From an uncultured Prevotellaceae bacterium (GTDB taxonomy: Bacteria; Bacteroidota; Bacteroidia; Bacteroidales; Bacteroidaceae), in the NCBI GenBank assembly GCA_902775075.1, contig CACYKX010000010.1, positions 19,585 through 83,584 of the forward strand: 64,000 nt of DNA, given 5' to 3'. Positions 26,183-33,595 of the stretch are shown one piece after another (position 1 is the stretch's first letter; every line of letters begins with the position of its first letter). The notes under the pieces were generated by a model. That model searched no databases. It had not been told where the DNA came from and saw nothing but the letters and a program-made list of their open reading frames with translations. A program made the position numbers and the translations under genes.

Positions 26183-26962
26183 ATGACGAAACCTGTTTTA
26201 AAATATTTTGACTTAGGAAATGCAGTAACGGCATTCTCGACGACACGTAAAGGTGGCGAGAGTAGTGGTAGTTACGGTGAATTCAATATTAACTGTTTTT
26301 GTGGCGATGATTTGTCATGCATCGCAGCAAATCGTAGATCTTTGGCGCAGGTGCTGGGAGTGGATGAGGATCACATTATTCAGTCTCATCAAACTCATGA
26401 TACTGTGTGCCGAATGATTACCAGTAATTACTTTCAATTACCGGTAAGTGCGCGCAAGATTCTTCTTGAAGGGGTGGATTGCGTGATGACAAACGAATTA
26501 GGAGTGTGTGTTGGGGTATCAACAGCAGATTGTATCCCAGTACTATTATATGATGAAAAACATCATGCTGCAGCAGCTGTACATGCAGGATGGCGAGGCA
26601 CCGTTGCTCGTATCGTAGAAAAGGCTGTTGTGGAAATGCAGTATGGCTATCAGACTGTCCCTGAAGATATAAAAGCTGTTATCGGACCAGGTATCTCGTT
26701 ACATGCTTTTGAGGTGGGACAGGAAGTGTATGATGAATTTGCTCATGCTGGTTTTGATATGAGCAGAATTGCGAAAATGTATAATAAATGGCATATTGAT
26801 TTGCTTGAATGTAATCGAATTCAACTTGAATGTGCAGGGGTTACTCCCGCACAAATTTACATGTCAGGTATATGTACATATTCTCAGCCGGAGGAATTCT
26901 TCTCTGCTCGACGCTTGGGAAAGGAATCGGGTAGAATTTTCACCGGTATACTCTTGAAATAA
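26183..26962 (+). CDS. pgeF: Peptidoglycan editing factor PgeF (YfiH family)
   Basis: The family shows a multicopper-oxidase-like or laccase domain with purine nucleoside-related activity and, in E. coli, removal of misincorporated residues from peptidoglycan precursors. Key residues seen: His of QSHQTHDT, Cys of STADCIPVLL and His of AAVHAGWRGT, the usual zinc trio. I start at MTKPVLKYFDLGNA (259 residues). A longer frame from 26063 would overlap obgE by over 100 nt and its added part is low-complexity, so I reject it. Confidence 0.93.
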   Translation: MTKPVLKYFDLGNAVTAFSTTRKGGESSGSYGEFNINCFCGDDLSCIAANRRSLAQVLGVDEDHIIQSHQTHDTVCRMITSNYFQLPVSARKILLEGVDCVMTNELGVCVGVSTADCIPVLLYDEKHHAAAAVHAGWRGTVARIVEKAVVEMQYGYQTVPEDIKAVIGPGISLHAFEVGQEVYDEFAHAGFDMSRIAKMYNKWHIDLLECNRIQLECAGVTPAQIYMSGICTYSQPEEFFSARRLGKESGRIFTGILLK

Positions 26963-27007
26963 TAATTGTTGTGCGAAGATTATTTACTTCGTTATGTTTA
27001 ACCTCTA

Positions 27008-28207
27008 ATGTTAAAACCTTTTGCGAAAATGAAGATGAAAATGCGACAGGTCTTTATGGCGGCAGCTGTCATCGTGACGACATCAGCCTTTGCTCCCGTT
27101 AAAGACAATTTCTCTACTGCTGAACAGCAGCAGATTAGTATTGCGACGACGGGATTATTCGATCGTAGCAATACCTTTGATATTAATTTTGCCGTTCTTA
27201 GTGAACGTGAGTATTGTTTTCCTTTACCAGTAGGTAAAGCTAAACTTCTGCCTAGTCATATTGTTGAGATAACAACTTCTAAGGGTGATGCTGTAAGGGC
27301 AATGTTTGACGGCGTCGTGCGCTTGTCTCGTAAAGTCGGGAATATGGGTAATGTTATTGTTATCCGTCATGACAATGGAATGGAGACGGTATATGCTAAT
27401 AATGCACAGAATCTTGTTGAAGTCGGAAAACATGTGAAGTCTGGTAATACTATAGCTATCGTAGGTGAGAAAAATGGTAAGACCTATTGTGATTTCTCGA
27501 TTATGATTAATGGTGGTAAGATAAATCCAGAAACAGTTCTGGACTTAAATAGCCATCGTCTCCGTAAACAGACGCTAACTTGTAAGAGGGTAGGACGTCA
27601 CGTTCGTGTGTCTGTGGTTTCTGATGAAAAAAAATCAAAGGCTATGGTAGTTGTTCCTGTAAAACGTAGGACGATTACTAATTTGGATCCTTCTGATGAG
27701 GTGGTTAACGACAATGATGCGACCTTTAAACTCAATCTTTCTAATATAGAGCGATCACATTGGGCATATCCATTAGCAGGTAGTCATGTGATTAGTCCTT
27801 ATGGTGGACGGAGAAATCATTCCGGTGTTGATGTGAAGACATGTGCCGGTGATAAAATTCTGGCAGCTTTTGATGGCGTTGTTACTCGTTCTGGTTGGTA
27901 TTTTGGATATGGTAAATGTGTTGTTATTAAGCATGCCTATGGTTTTGAAACCCTTTATGGCCATCAATCAAAGAATCTCGTATCCGTAGGACAGAAAGTG
28001 AAAGCTGGCGATGTGGTAGGCCTTACAGGCCGTACTGGTCGCGCTACTACAGAGCATTTGCATTTTGAGGTGCTTTATAAAGGGCATAGAGTTAATCCTG
28101 CTATGATATTTGATCATGCTAATAAATCTCTACAGCAATCTACACTTACTTTAAATGCAAATGGCAAGTTATCTTCTCAGCGCAATCTTTATGCACAGGG
28201 AAAATAA
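27008..28207 (+). CDS. Tandem M23-domain peptidase
   Basis: A 399-residue exported protein (signal peptide about 10-30, MRQVFMAAAVIVTTSAFA). It has two M23 (LytM) regions. The second, about 255-375, has all zinc ligands: HSGVD and the EHLHFEV pair, so it is likely an active peptidoglycan endopeptidase. The first, about 70-182, keeps the fold (GDAVRAMFDGVVRL) but has TYCDFSI where HLHFE is expected, so it is probably inactive. The start could also be the ATG at 27029. It precedes a perfect palindromic terminator. Confidence 0.9.
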   Translation: MLKPFAKMKMKMRQVFMAAAVIVTTSAFAPVKDNFSTAEQQQISIATTGLFDRSNTFDINFAVLSEREYCFPLPVGKAKLLPSHIVEITTSKGDAVRAMFDGVVRLSRKVGNMGNVIVIRHDNGMETVYANNAQNLVEVGKHVKSGNTIAIVGEKNGKTYCDFSIMINGGKINPETVLDLNSHRLRKQTLTCKRVGRHVRVSVVSDEKKSKAMVVVPVKRRTITNLDPSDEVVNDNDATFKLNLSNIERSHWAYPLAGSHVISPYGGRRNHSGVDVKTCAGDKILAAFDGVVTRSGWYFGYGKCVVIKHAYGFETLYGHQSKNLVSVGQKVKAGDVVGLTGRTGRATTEHLHFEVLYKGHRVNPAMIFDHANKSLQQSTLTLNANGKLSSQRNLYAQGK

Positions 28208-28226
28208 TGATATGATGTAATGTTAA

Positions 28227-28262
28227 GACCTTTCTTTTTAAGCATGCTTAAAAAGAAAGGTC
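28227..28262. terminator. 36-bp perfect palindrome, bidirectional terminator
   Basis: Bases 28227-28244 and 28245-28262 are exact reverse complements (GACCTTTC... with T and A runs inside the stem). It lies between two convergent genes, the peptidase and the small lysine-rich protein, and probably ends both. Confidence 0.7.
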
Positions 28263-28276
28263 CTTTAGAAAACATT

Positions 28277-28477
28277 TTATTTCTTACGTTGAGATTTTCG
28301 GTTGGCTCTCTGCTGACGATACTTTGCTTTTTGTCGAGCAGAACCGCTACCGTGTGCTCCCGTAATGTACTTCTTCTTTTTGGCTTTAGTCTTTACCTTA
28401 TCTTCTTTAGGACCTCCTTTTGGGGCACTTTTAAAGACAATACCGCCTTCAAGAATTTGATCAAATTCATCTGCCAT
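28277..28477 (-). CDS. Small lysine-rich protein of unknown function
   Basis: 66 residues beginning MADEFDQILEGGIVFKSAPK and ending in a very basic stretch (RQKAKYRQQRANRKSQRKK). No domain recognised; the acidic start and basic tail suggest RNA or ribosome contact. Its ATG is 11 nt downstream of the AICAR transformylase stop, so it is the second gene of that transcript, and it runs into the palindrome at 28227. Gene status is inferred from this layout. Confidence 0.6.
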   Translation of the reverse strand: MADEFDQILEGGIVFKSAPKGGPKEDKVKTKAKKKKYITGAHGSGSARQKAKYRQQRANRKSQRKK

Positions 28478-28488
28478 ATAACAGTAGA

Positions 28489-29670
28489 TTAATGGTGGAA
28501 CAAACGAACACCTGTGAATGCCATTGCAATGCCATATTTGTCACAGGTTTCGATAACATTATCATCGCGGATGCTGCCTCCTGCCTGTGCAATATATTCT
28601 ACACCACTCTTATGTGCACGTTCGATGTTATCACCGAATGGGAAGAATGCGTCACTGCCAAGGGCAACATTTGTATTCTTTGCAATCCATGCTTTCTTCT
28701 CTTCGCGTGTCAAAGGCTCTGGCTTCTCTGTGAAGAACTGTTGCCATGTGCCCTCACGTAATACGTCTTCCCACTCTTCACTAATATATACATTGATGGT
28801 ATTATCACGATCGGCACGTCGGATACCTGGTTTGAAAGGAAGGTTCATTACCTTTGGACACTGACGTAACCACCATTCATCGGCTTTGCTGCCTGCCAGA
28901 CGAGTGCAGTGGATACGGCTCTGTTGACCAGCTCCGATACCAATGGCTTGTCCGTCTTTTACGTAACATACTGAGTTACTTTGAGTATATTTCAAAGTGA
29001 TGAGACTGATCATCAAATCACGGATAGCTTCTTTGCTGAATGTCTTGTTTTGTGTAGGAATATTTTCGAATAGCTTAGGGTCGTTGAGCTTGATCTCGTT
29101 GCGTCCCTGTTCGAAAGTAATTCCATATACCTGTTTATGCTCTACAGGCTCTGGTACATAGTTAGGGTCTATCTTGATGACATTATAGGTACCCTTGCGC
29201 TTGTCTTTGAGGATTTCGAGTGCTTCAGGAGTATAGTCAGGAGCGATGACGCCGTCACTTACTTCTCGCTTGATAAGGCGTGCTGTAGCTTCGTCACAGG
29301 TGTCGCTTAAAGCGCAGAAATCACCATAAGAACACATTCTGTCTGCACCACGTGCACGAGCGTATGCACTCGCTAATGGAGTTAGTTCAAAGTCGATATC
29401 ATCGACGAAATATATCTTCTTAAGTGTGTCGCTTAAAGGGAGTCCTACTGCGGCACCGGCAGGAGATACATGTTTGAAACTGGCTGCTGCTGGAAGGCCT
29501 GTAGCCTCCTTCAGTTCCTTTACTAACTGCCAACTGTTTAGTGCGTCCAAGAAATTGATATATCCAGGGCGACCATTTAAAACTTCAACCGGAAGTTCGC
29601 CGTTTTCCATATAGATACGTGCTGGCTTCTGGTTTGGATTACATCCATACTTTAGAGCTAATTCTTTCAT
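28489..29670 (-). CDS. Stand-alone AICAR transformylase
   Basis: Catalyses the 10-formyl-THF-dependent formylation of AICAR, the ninth step of purine synthesis. The 393-residue product matches the transformylase half of PurH: catalytic Lys-His in ASFKHVSPAGAAVGLP, then GAGQQSRIHCTRLAG and ALGSDAFFPFGDNI. It has no cyclohydrolase domain; that half is a separate gene at 49788. I start at MKELALKYGCNPNQ, the family-like N-terminus, with a reverse TAAATTTG at 29698-29705 as possible -7 element. Confidence 0.93.
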   Translation of the reverse strand: MKELALKYGCNPNQKPARIYMENGELPVEVLNGRPGYINFLDALNSWQLVKELKEATGLPAAASFKHVSPAGAAVGLPLSDTLKKIYFVDDIDFELTPLASAYARARGADRMCSYGDFCALSDTCDEATARLIKREVSDGVIAPDYTPEALEILKDKRKGTYNVIKIDPNYVPEPVEHKQVYGITFEQGRNEIKLNDPKLFENIPTQNKTFSKEAIRDLMISLITLKYTQSNSVCYVKDGQAIGIGAGQQSRIHCTRLAGSKADEWWLRQCPKVMNLPFKPGIRRADRDNTINVYISEEWEDVLREGTWQQFFTEKPEPLTREEKKAWIAKNTNVALGSDAFFPFGDNIERAHKSGVEYIAQAGGSIRDDNVIETCDKYGIAMAFTGVRLFHH

Positions 29671-29749
29671 TTTAGGTGGTATAAATAAATCTTTGTGCAA
29701 ATTTACTACTTTTCTTCGAATTATATGACTAGAAAACTGCAAAAATAGT

Positions 29750-29757
29750 TACCTTTG
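29750..29757 (+). promoter_or_regulatory. -7 promoter element before a small gene
   Basis: TACCTTTG fits TAnnTTTG, 24 nt before the ATG at 29781. No clear -33 element. Confidence 0.4.
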
Positions 29758-29780
29758 CACATATTTTATTACGTTAGGAT

Positions 29781-30023
29781 ATGAAACGGGATTGGAAGCT
29801 TCTGATAGATGAAGTTGAGAAGAAAGTAGGGGATTCTATTCATGTCCAAAAGGACTTGGATAAGATTGTAGAAATTTTTAAGAAACATCATTGGTCTTTT
29901 AATTCGTTGTCACCGGAGGCGAAAGATCGTATAGCTCTGTTTGCAGGGTTTCAATGTTGGGCTGACTTTCAGGAGGCTCTTCGTGGTGATGATGATGGTG
30001 AATCCAACTATGAAAGTGATTAA
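29781..30023 (+). CDS. Small conserved-looking protein of unknown function
   Basis: 80 residues, mostly predicted helix (MKRDWKLLIDEVEKKVGD) with a Trp/Phe-rich middle (FAGFQCWADFQEAL) and an acidic end. No named domain recognised. It has a -7 element upstream and a strong terminator 3' of its stop, forming an independent one-gene unit, which supports it being real. Confidence 0.7.
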   Translation: MKRDWKLLIDEVEKKVGDSIHVQKDLDKIVEIFKKHHWSFNSLSPEAKDRIALFAGFQCWADFQEALRGDDDGESNYESD

Positions 30024-30028
30024 AATGA

Positions 30029-30064
30029 AAAAGAGGTCTTACTCTTCCGAGTAAGACCTCTTTT
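30029..30064. terminator. Bidirectional terminator
   Basis: A 16-bp perfect stem (30029-30044 with 30049-30064) with a TTCC loop; the A and T ends provide a U-tract for both the small gene and the convergent rplS. Confidence 0.9.
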
Positions 30065-30089
30065 TATTTCTTTTCGTGTCAACCGACGA

Positions 30090-30449
30090 TTACTCGCCTG
30101 CAACTGTTCTCTTTTCAGCGATACGAGCCTTCTTACCAGTAAGGTTACGGAGGTAGTACAACTTAGCACGGCGAACTTTACCACGCTTGTTAACCTCGAT
30201 GCTATCGATGTTAGGTGACTCGATTGGGAAGATACGCTCTACACCTACGGTACCAGACATCTTACGAACAGTAAAACGTTTTTTGTCACCATGACCAGAG
30301 ATCTTGATAACAACACCACGATACAGCTGAATACGCTGCTTGTTACCCTCGACGATTTTGTAAGCGACAGTGATAGTATCACCAGGGTTGAACTCAGGGA
30401 ACTGCTTGCCGGTTGCAAATGCTTCTTCAGCAACTTTAATTAAATCCAT
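30090..30449 (-). CDS. rplS: 50S ribosomal protein L19
   Basis: bL19 lies at the 30S-50S interface. The 119-residue product has [20 protein letters not shown] (about 20-39), IQLYRGVVI and [22 protein letters not shown] C-terminus, all typical. It is a single gene here, away from trmD/rimM which often accompany it, with its own full promoter and an about 85-nt leader. Confidence 0.97.
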   Translation of the reverse strand: MDLIKVAEEAFATGKQFPEFNPGDTITVAYKIVEGNKQRIQLYRGVVIKISGHGDKKRFTVRKMSGTVGVERIFPIESPNIDSIEVNKRGKVRRAKLYYLRNLTGKKARIAEKRTVAGE

Positions 30450-30483
30450 TTTGTTTAATAATTAAATTTGTTTGTCGTTCCAA

Positions 30484-30523
30484 CCTAACATTGCAAGTAA
30501 CTCTTCTACTGCTAGCGGTTAGG
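30484..30523 (-). promoter_or_regulatory. Possible structured leader of rplS
   Basis: In the leader predicted from the promoter, CCTAAC (30518-30523, reverse) can pair with GTTAGG (30484-30489). The stem is only 6 bp. L19 leaders that regulate by binding the protein are known in other bacteria; here it is a suggestion. Confidence 0.3.
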
Positions 30524-30537
30524 CCGAAAAGCGGTTG

Positions 30538-30569
30538 CAAAGTTAATAAGTTTATTCGTAACTTCCAAA
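30538..30569 (-). promoter_or_regulatory. rplS promoter
   Basis: Reverse strand TTTG (30566-30569), 20 nt, TAACTTTG (30538-30545): full consensus. Confidence 0.7.
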
Positions 30570-30649
30570 TTTTCAAGCTTTTACTTTGTTATTTTACAAT
30601 TATTTTATTATAAATCAAGTATCCCAAACAGTATTTGTTTATTTTTTAC

Positions 30650-30657
30650 TAACTTTG
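30650..30657 (+). promoter_or_regulatory. -7 promoter element of the 5'-nucleotidase pair
   Basis: TAACTTTG, 25 nt before the ATG at 30682, fits TAnnTTTG; the nearest TTTG is only 12 nt upstream. Confidence 0.4.
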
Positions 30658-30681
30658 CATGGAAAAATAAATTCGCTTATT

Positions 30682-31446
30682 ATGCAAAGTAAACTTATGT
30701 TTTTATCAATGGCATCAGTACTTATGCTTGGTGCTTCTTGTTCTTCTCATTATGTGTTGACGGGAATTCATCGTTCTCGCATATTGGTTGATGATAGATA
30801 TGATGCTTCTCCAGATGCTAAGGCTGTGGCTTTCATAAAACCTTATCAGCATCAGGTGGATAGTGTTATGAGCCCTGTTGTAGGTACTATTTCTAAGTAT
30901 GTTGCTGCGCATCAGCCTGAGAGTGAAATTTCTAATCTTTTAGCTGATATTCTTATCTGGGGTGGAAGAGAGTTTAATGAGCATCCTGTGGTTTCTGTTT
31001 ATAATATGGGTGGAATCCGTGCTCCTTTTGCCAAGGGAAATGTTACTTATGGTGATGTTGTTGAGGTCGCTCCATTTGAAAACAAGATTTGTTTTCTTAC
31101 CTTGAATGGCTCTGAATTGATGGAGCTGTTTGGACAAATTGCCAAAAGAGGTGGTGAAGGTGTTAATCATGGTGTTAATCTTGTGATTAATAAGGATGGC
31201 AAACTCTTGGATGCAAAGGTAAATGGTGTTGAGGTTGATCCAGCCAAAGATTATCGTATTGCAACAATAGATTATCTTGCTCAGGGTAATGATGGTCTTA
31301 GTGCTCTGAAAAAAGGTAGAAATCTTCTCTCTCCACAAGAAAAGAAGAATGATACTCGATTCATTATCATGGATTATTTCCGTGAGCAAATGGCTAAAGG
31401 AATTACTGTTGACCCCCAAATAGAGGGACGAATTGTTGTAAAGTAA
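30682..31446 (+). CDS. 5'-nucleotidase C-terminal domain lipoprotein
   Basis: The 254-residue product has a lipoprotein signal (LMLGASC) and then only the substrate-binding C-terminal domain of UshA-type 5'-nucleotidases: NMGGIRAPFAKGNVTYGDV and the Phe-rich EVAPFENKICFLTLNG. The metal-binding catalytic domain is the next gene, 28 nt downstream, so the enzyme appears split and in reversed order relative to UshA. I start at MQSKLMFLSMAS; an upstream extension to 30586 has no lipobox logic. Confidence 0.9.
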   Translation: MQSKLMFLSMASVLMLGASCSSHYVLTGIHRSRILVDDRYDASPDAKAVAFIKPYQHQVDSVMSPVVGTISKYVAAHQPESEISNLLADILIWGGREFNEHPVVSVYNMGGIRAPFAKGNVTYGDVVEVAPFENKICFLTLNGSELMELFGQIAKRGGEGVNHGVNLVINKDGKLLDAKVNGVEVDPAKDYRIATIDYLAQGNDGLSALKKGRNLLSPQEKKNDTRFIIMDYFREQMAKGITVDPQIEGRIVVK

Positions 31447-31474
31447 TGTATGTTGAACTTAGATATTTTATGTG

Positions 31475-32326
31475 ATGAATAAACTGAATTCTTTTATATT
31501 GTTCTGTTTCCTTTTGATGTCTTCTGCATCTGCTTGGGCTCAGAAACAATTGGTGATATTACATACGAATGATACGCATAGCTGTGTGATGCCTTTGAGT
31601 AAGGATCTTGCCGACACTTTGTTTGCGGGTCGTGGAGGATTTGTGCGTCGTGTTGCAATGATTAAAGAACAACGTGCGCAGAACCCGAACTTGCTGCTTT
31701 TCGATAGTGGCGATTTTTCTCAAGGTTCTCCTTATTATACTCTCTATAAAGGTGATGTAGAGATAGGCTTGATGAATGAGATGGGATATGATGCTGCTAC
31801 GATAGGAAATCATGAATTCGATTTTGGAATGGATAATATGGTTCGTATCTTCAAGAAGGCAAAGTTTCCTATCTTATGCTCAAATTATGATTTCTCGGGT
31901 ACGAAGTTAAAGGATATAGTAAAGCCTTGGACTATTATCAAGCGTAATGGCATAAAGATTGGTTTGTTTGCACTTTGTCCAAAGTTGGCAGGCCTTGTCT
32001 CTACTAAAAATTATGGTCCTATTAAGTATCTCAATCCTGTGAAAGTAGGGGAGAAAATGGCAACTTTCTTGAAGAAGGAGAAAAAATGTGATCTTGTGAT
32101 CTGTATCTCTCATCTTGGTTTTAATATTGGTGGAGATGATGATGTCAAATTGGTAGAGGGTACTAGAAATATTGATTTGGTTCTTGGCGGTCATTCTCAT
32201 ACTTATCTAAAGCAGTTAGAATATCGAAAGAACTTGGATGGGAAAGAAGTAGGTATCGATCAGAATGGTAAGCATGGAATCTTTGTCGGTAAACTTGTTT
32301 TAGACCTTACTCGAAGTAAAAAGTAA
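31475..32326 (+). CDS. Metallophosphatase, 5'-nucleotidase N-terminal domain
   Basis: Exported 283-residue protein (signal about 1-22 ending ASAWA). It has every metal motif of the calcineurin-like 5'-nucleotidase family: LHTNDTHS, DSGDFSQGS, IGNHEFDFG, ISHLG and GGHSH. It lacks the C-terminal substrate domain, which is supplied by the preceding gene. A GTG at 31472 is an alternative start. Its last 20 nt overlap the 3' end of the convergent porT. Confidence 0.92.
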   Translation: MNKLNSFILFCFLLMSSASAWAQKQLVILHTNDTHSCVMPLSKDLADTLFAGRGGFVRRVAMIKEQRAQNPNLLLFDSGDFSQGSPYYTLYKGDVEIGLMNEMGYDAATIGNHEFDFGMDNMVRIFKKAKFPILCSNYDFSGTKLKDIVKPWTIIKRNGIKIGLFALCPKLAGLVSTKNYGPIKYLNPVKVGEKMATFLKKEKKCDLVICISHLGFNIGGDDDVKLVEGTRNIDLVLGGHSHTYLKQLEYRKNLDGKEVGIDQNGKHGIFVGKLVLDLTRSKK

Positions 32327-33050
32327 GGGCTATTATTTTTGATCGAGCTTTATTAATAGAATTGGTATATGGCAGCATACTAGGATCTCTTAGTTTGTTG
32401 CCATGTTTTGTATCTAATGAATTTATCAGGCTATACATGAATTTTAGTTCTGGACGGAGCTTGAAATATGGGAGATAAAAGTCACAGCCGACGCCAATTT
32501 CTGCATAGCAATCATATTTCTTGAGTTTGATGTAGCTGTCGTTGGCATTATTTAGATTTAACATAGGGTTTAGTCCAACCAGTACGTATGGTCGGTGGTT
32601 GTTGAATCTAGGGGCTGCTGTAATGATCTCAAAAGCTGATGAAATGTATGTGGATTTAATCTCTTGTCTTTTTTCAATAGCGTAATGATTTGTGTCAAAC
32701 TCTGAATGGTTCATGAGTTTTATGTGTCGTGTGCCGAAATACATTGCCGGTGCCCATCTAAATTGTAGATAAGTGTTCAGTTTTACTTCTCCTAGCAGAC
32801 CAACGGTGAATCCCATATCCCATCTGTCTTGGTCTGTTGATATGACAACTTGCTTGGAATCGGCTTTGTCATCTGTAATGTTTTGTATTCCAATATTATT
32901 GAATTCGATATCTTGTAAGTGACTGCCTACCAATACTCCGAAATGGATAGGACGTAGGTCCATATAAGGTTTGTTCTGTACAGTCCTTTCTTGGGCCTTG
33001 GTGTTTAAAAATAGTGCTAATAGTATGATTATACCAATGATTCTTTTCAT
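32307..33050 (-). CDS. porT: PorT-family outer-membrane protein
   Basis: 247 residues with a signal peptide (MKRIIGIIILLALFLNTKA) and alternating amphipathic strands (RPYVLVGLNPMLNL, DFYLPYFKLRPELKFMYSL) ending in a terminal Phe-rich strand (ALTFYFE), as for an eight-stranded barrel. It resembles PorT/SprT, needed for type IX secretion. The assignment is by overall pattern and could be a related porin-family protein. Supporting context: gldH elsewhere in the window. Confidence 0.7.
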   Translation of the reverse strand: MKRIIGIIILLALFLNTKAQERTVQNKPYMDLRPIHFGVLVGSHLQDIEFNNIGIQNITDDKADSKQVVISTDQDRWDMGFTVGLLGEVKLNTYLQFRWAPAMYFGTRHIKLMNHSEFDTNHYAIEKRQEIKSTYISSAFEIITAAPRFNNHRPYVLVGLNPMLNLNNANDSYIKLKKYDCYAEIGVGCDFYLPYFKLRPELKFMYSLINSLDTKHGNKLRDPSMLPYTNSINKARSKIIALTFYFE

Positions 33051-33233
33051 GGTTTAATAACGTTTTTGTTTCTGTTCTATTGTTCAGAACTTATTTCAAT
33101 CTTTATTTTTTTGTTGAGGCTTGCTTATCATCCTTAAACACATTTTATCGACTATATATTACCTAAATAATTGGATATCGTATAAATTATTTAAAAATGT
33201 ATACTTAATTCTAGGTATTACGAAAAATATTAT

Positions 33234-33241
33234 TATCTTTG
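33234..33241 (+). promoter_or_regulatory. -7 promoter element before the ferredoxin gene
   Basis: TATCTTTG fits TAnnTTTG; predicted leader of about 60 nt to the ATG at 33308. No clear -33 element. Confidence 0.45.
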
Positions 33242-33307
33242 CATCATGCAAAATGGGGGCTCCCCATATTGATAGAAACAATATTATTAACAATAAATTA
33301 TTTAATT

Positions 33308-33475
33308 ATGGCTTACGTAATTGGTGATGATTGTATCGCTTGCGGTACATGTATCGATGAGTGCCCATCTGGTGCAATCTCAGAGGGCGAAAAGTATTCT
33401 ATTAATCCAGATGTTTGCACAGAGTGTGGTACTTGTGCTGATGTTTGTCCTAACGAGGCTATTAGCCTTCCATAA
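33308..33475 (+). CDS. 2[4Fe-4S] ferredoxin
   Basis: A 55-residue electron carrier with two complete cluster motifs, CIACGTCIDECP and CTECGTCADVCP, typical clostridial-type ferredoxin, likely serving pyruvate:ferredoxin oxidoreductase in the cytoplasm. I start at MAYVIGDDC; a longer frame to 33239 adds a hydrophobic leader not seen in the family. It stands alone with a terminator directly after. Confidence 0.96.
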   Translation: MAYVIGDDCIACGTCIDECPSGAISEGEKYSINPDVCTECGTCADVCPNEAISLP

Positions 33476-33506
33476 TAGAAGCATACTTTTAGTTACATAA
33501 AAGAAT

Positions 33507-33536
33507 AAAAAGGCGACCTAATTTAGGTCGCCTTTT
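33507..33536 (+). terminator. Ferredoxin terminator
   Basis: GGCGACCTAA (33512-33521) pairs with TTAGGTCGCC (33523-33532), flanked by A and T runs. A strong intrinsic terminator. Confidence 0.9.
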
Positions 33537-33550
33537 GTAATATTGATATA

Positions 33551-33577
33551 AAAAAAAGAGATTCATTACGAATCTCT
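33551..33577 (-). terminator. Terminator of the TonB-TPR operon
   Basis: AGAGATTC (33557-33564) pairs with GAATCTCT (33570-33577), loop ATTAC; on the reverse strand it is followed by seven Ts. It lies just after the TPR gene stop. Confidence 0.85.
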
Positions 33578-33595
33578 TTTTCTTATTTATTTTGT

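Noticed and set aside
28220..28492. Forward-strand gene of 90 residues
   Set aside because: It is the complement of the small lysine-rich gene and starts inside the palindromic terminator; Ser/Leu/Phe-rich composition is typical of a shadow frame.
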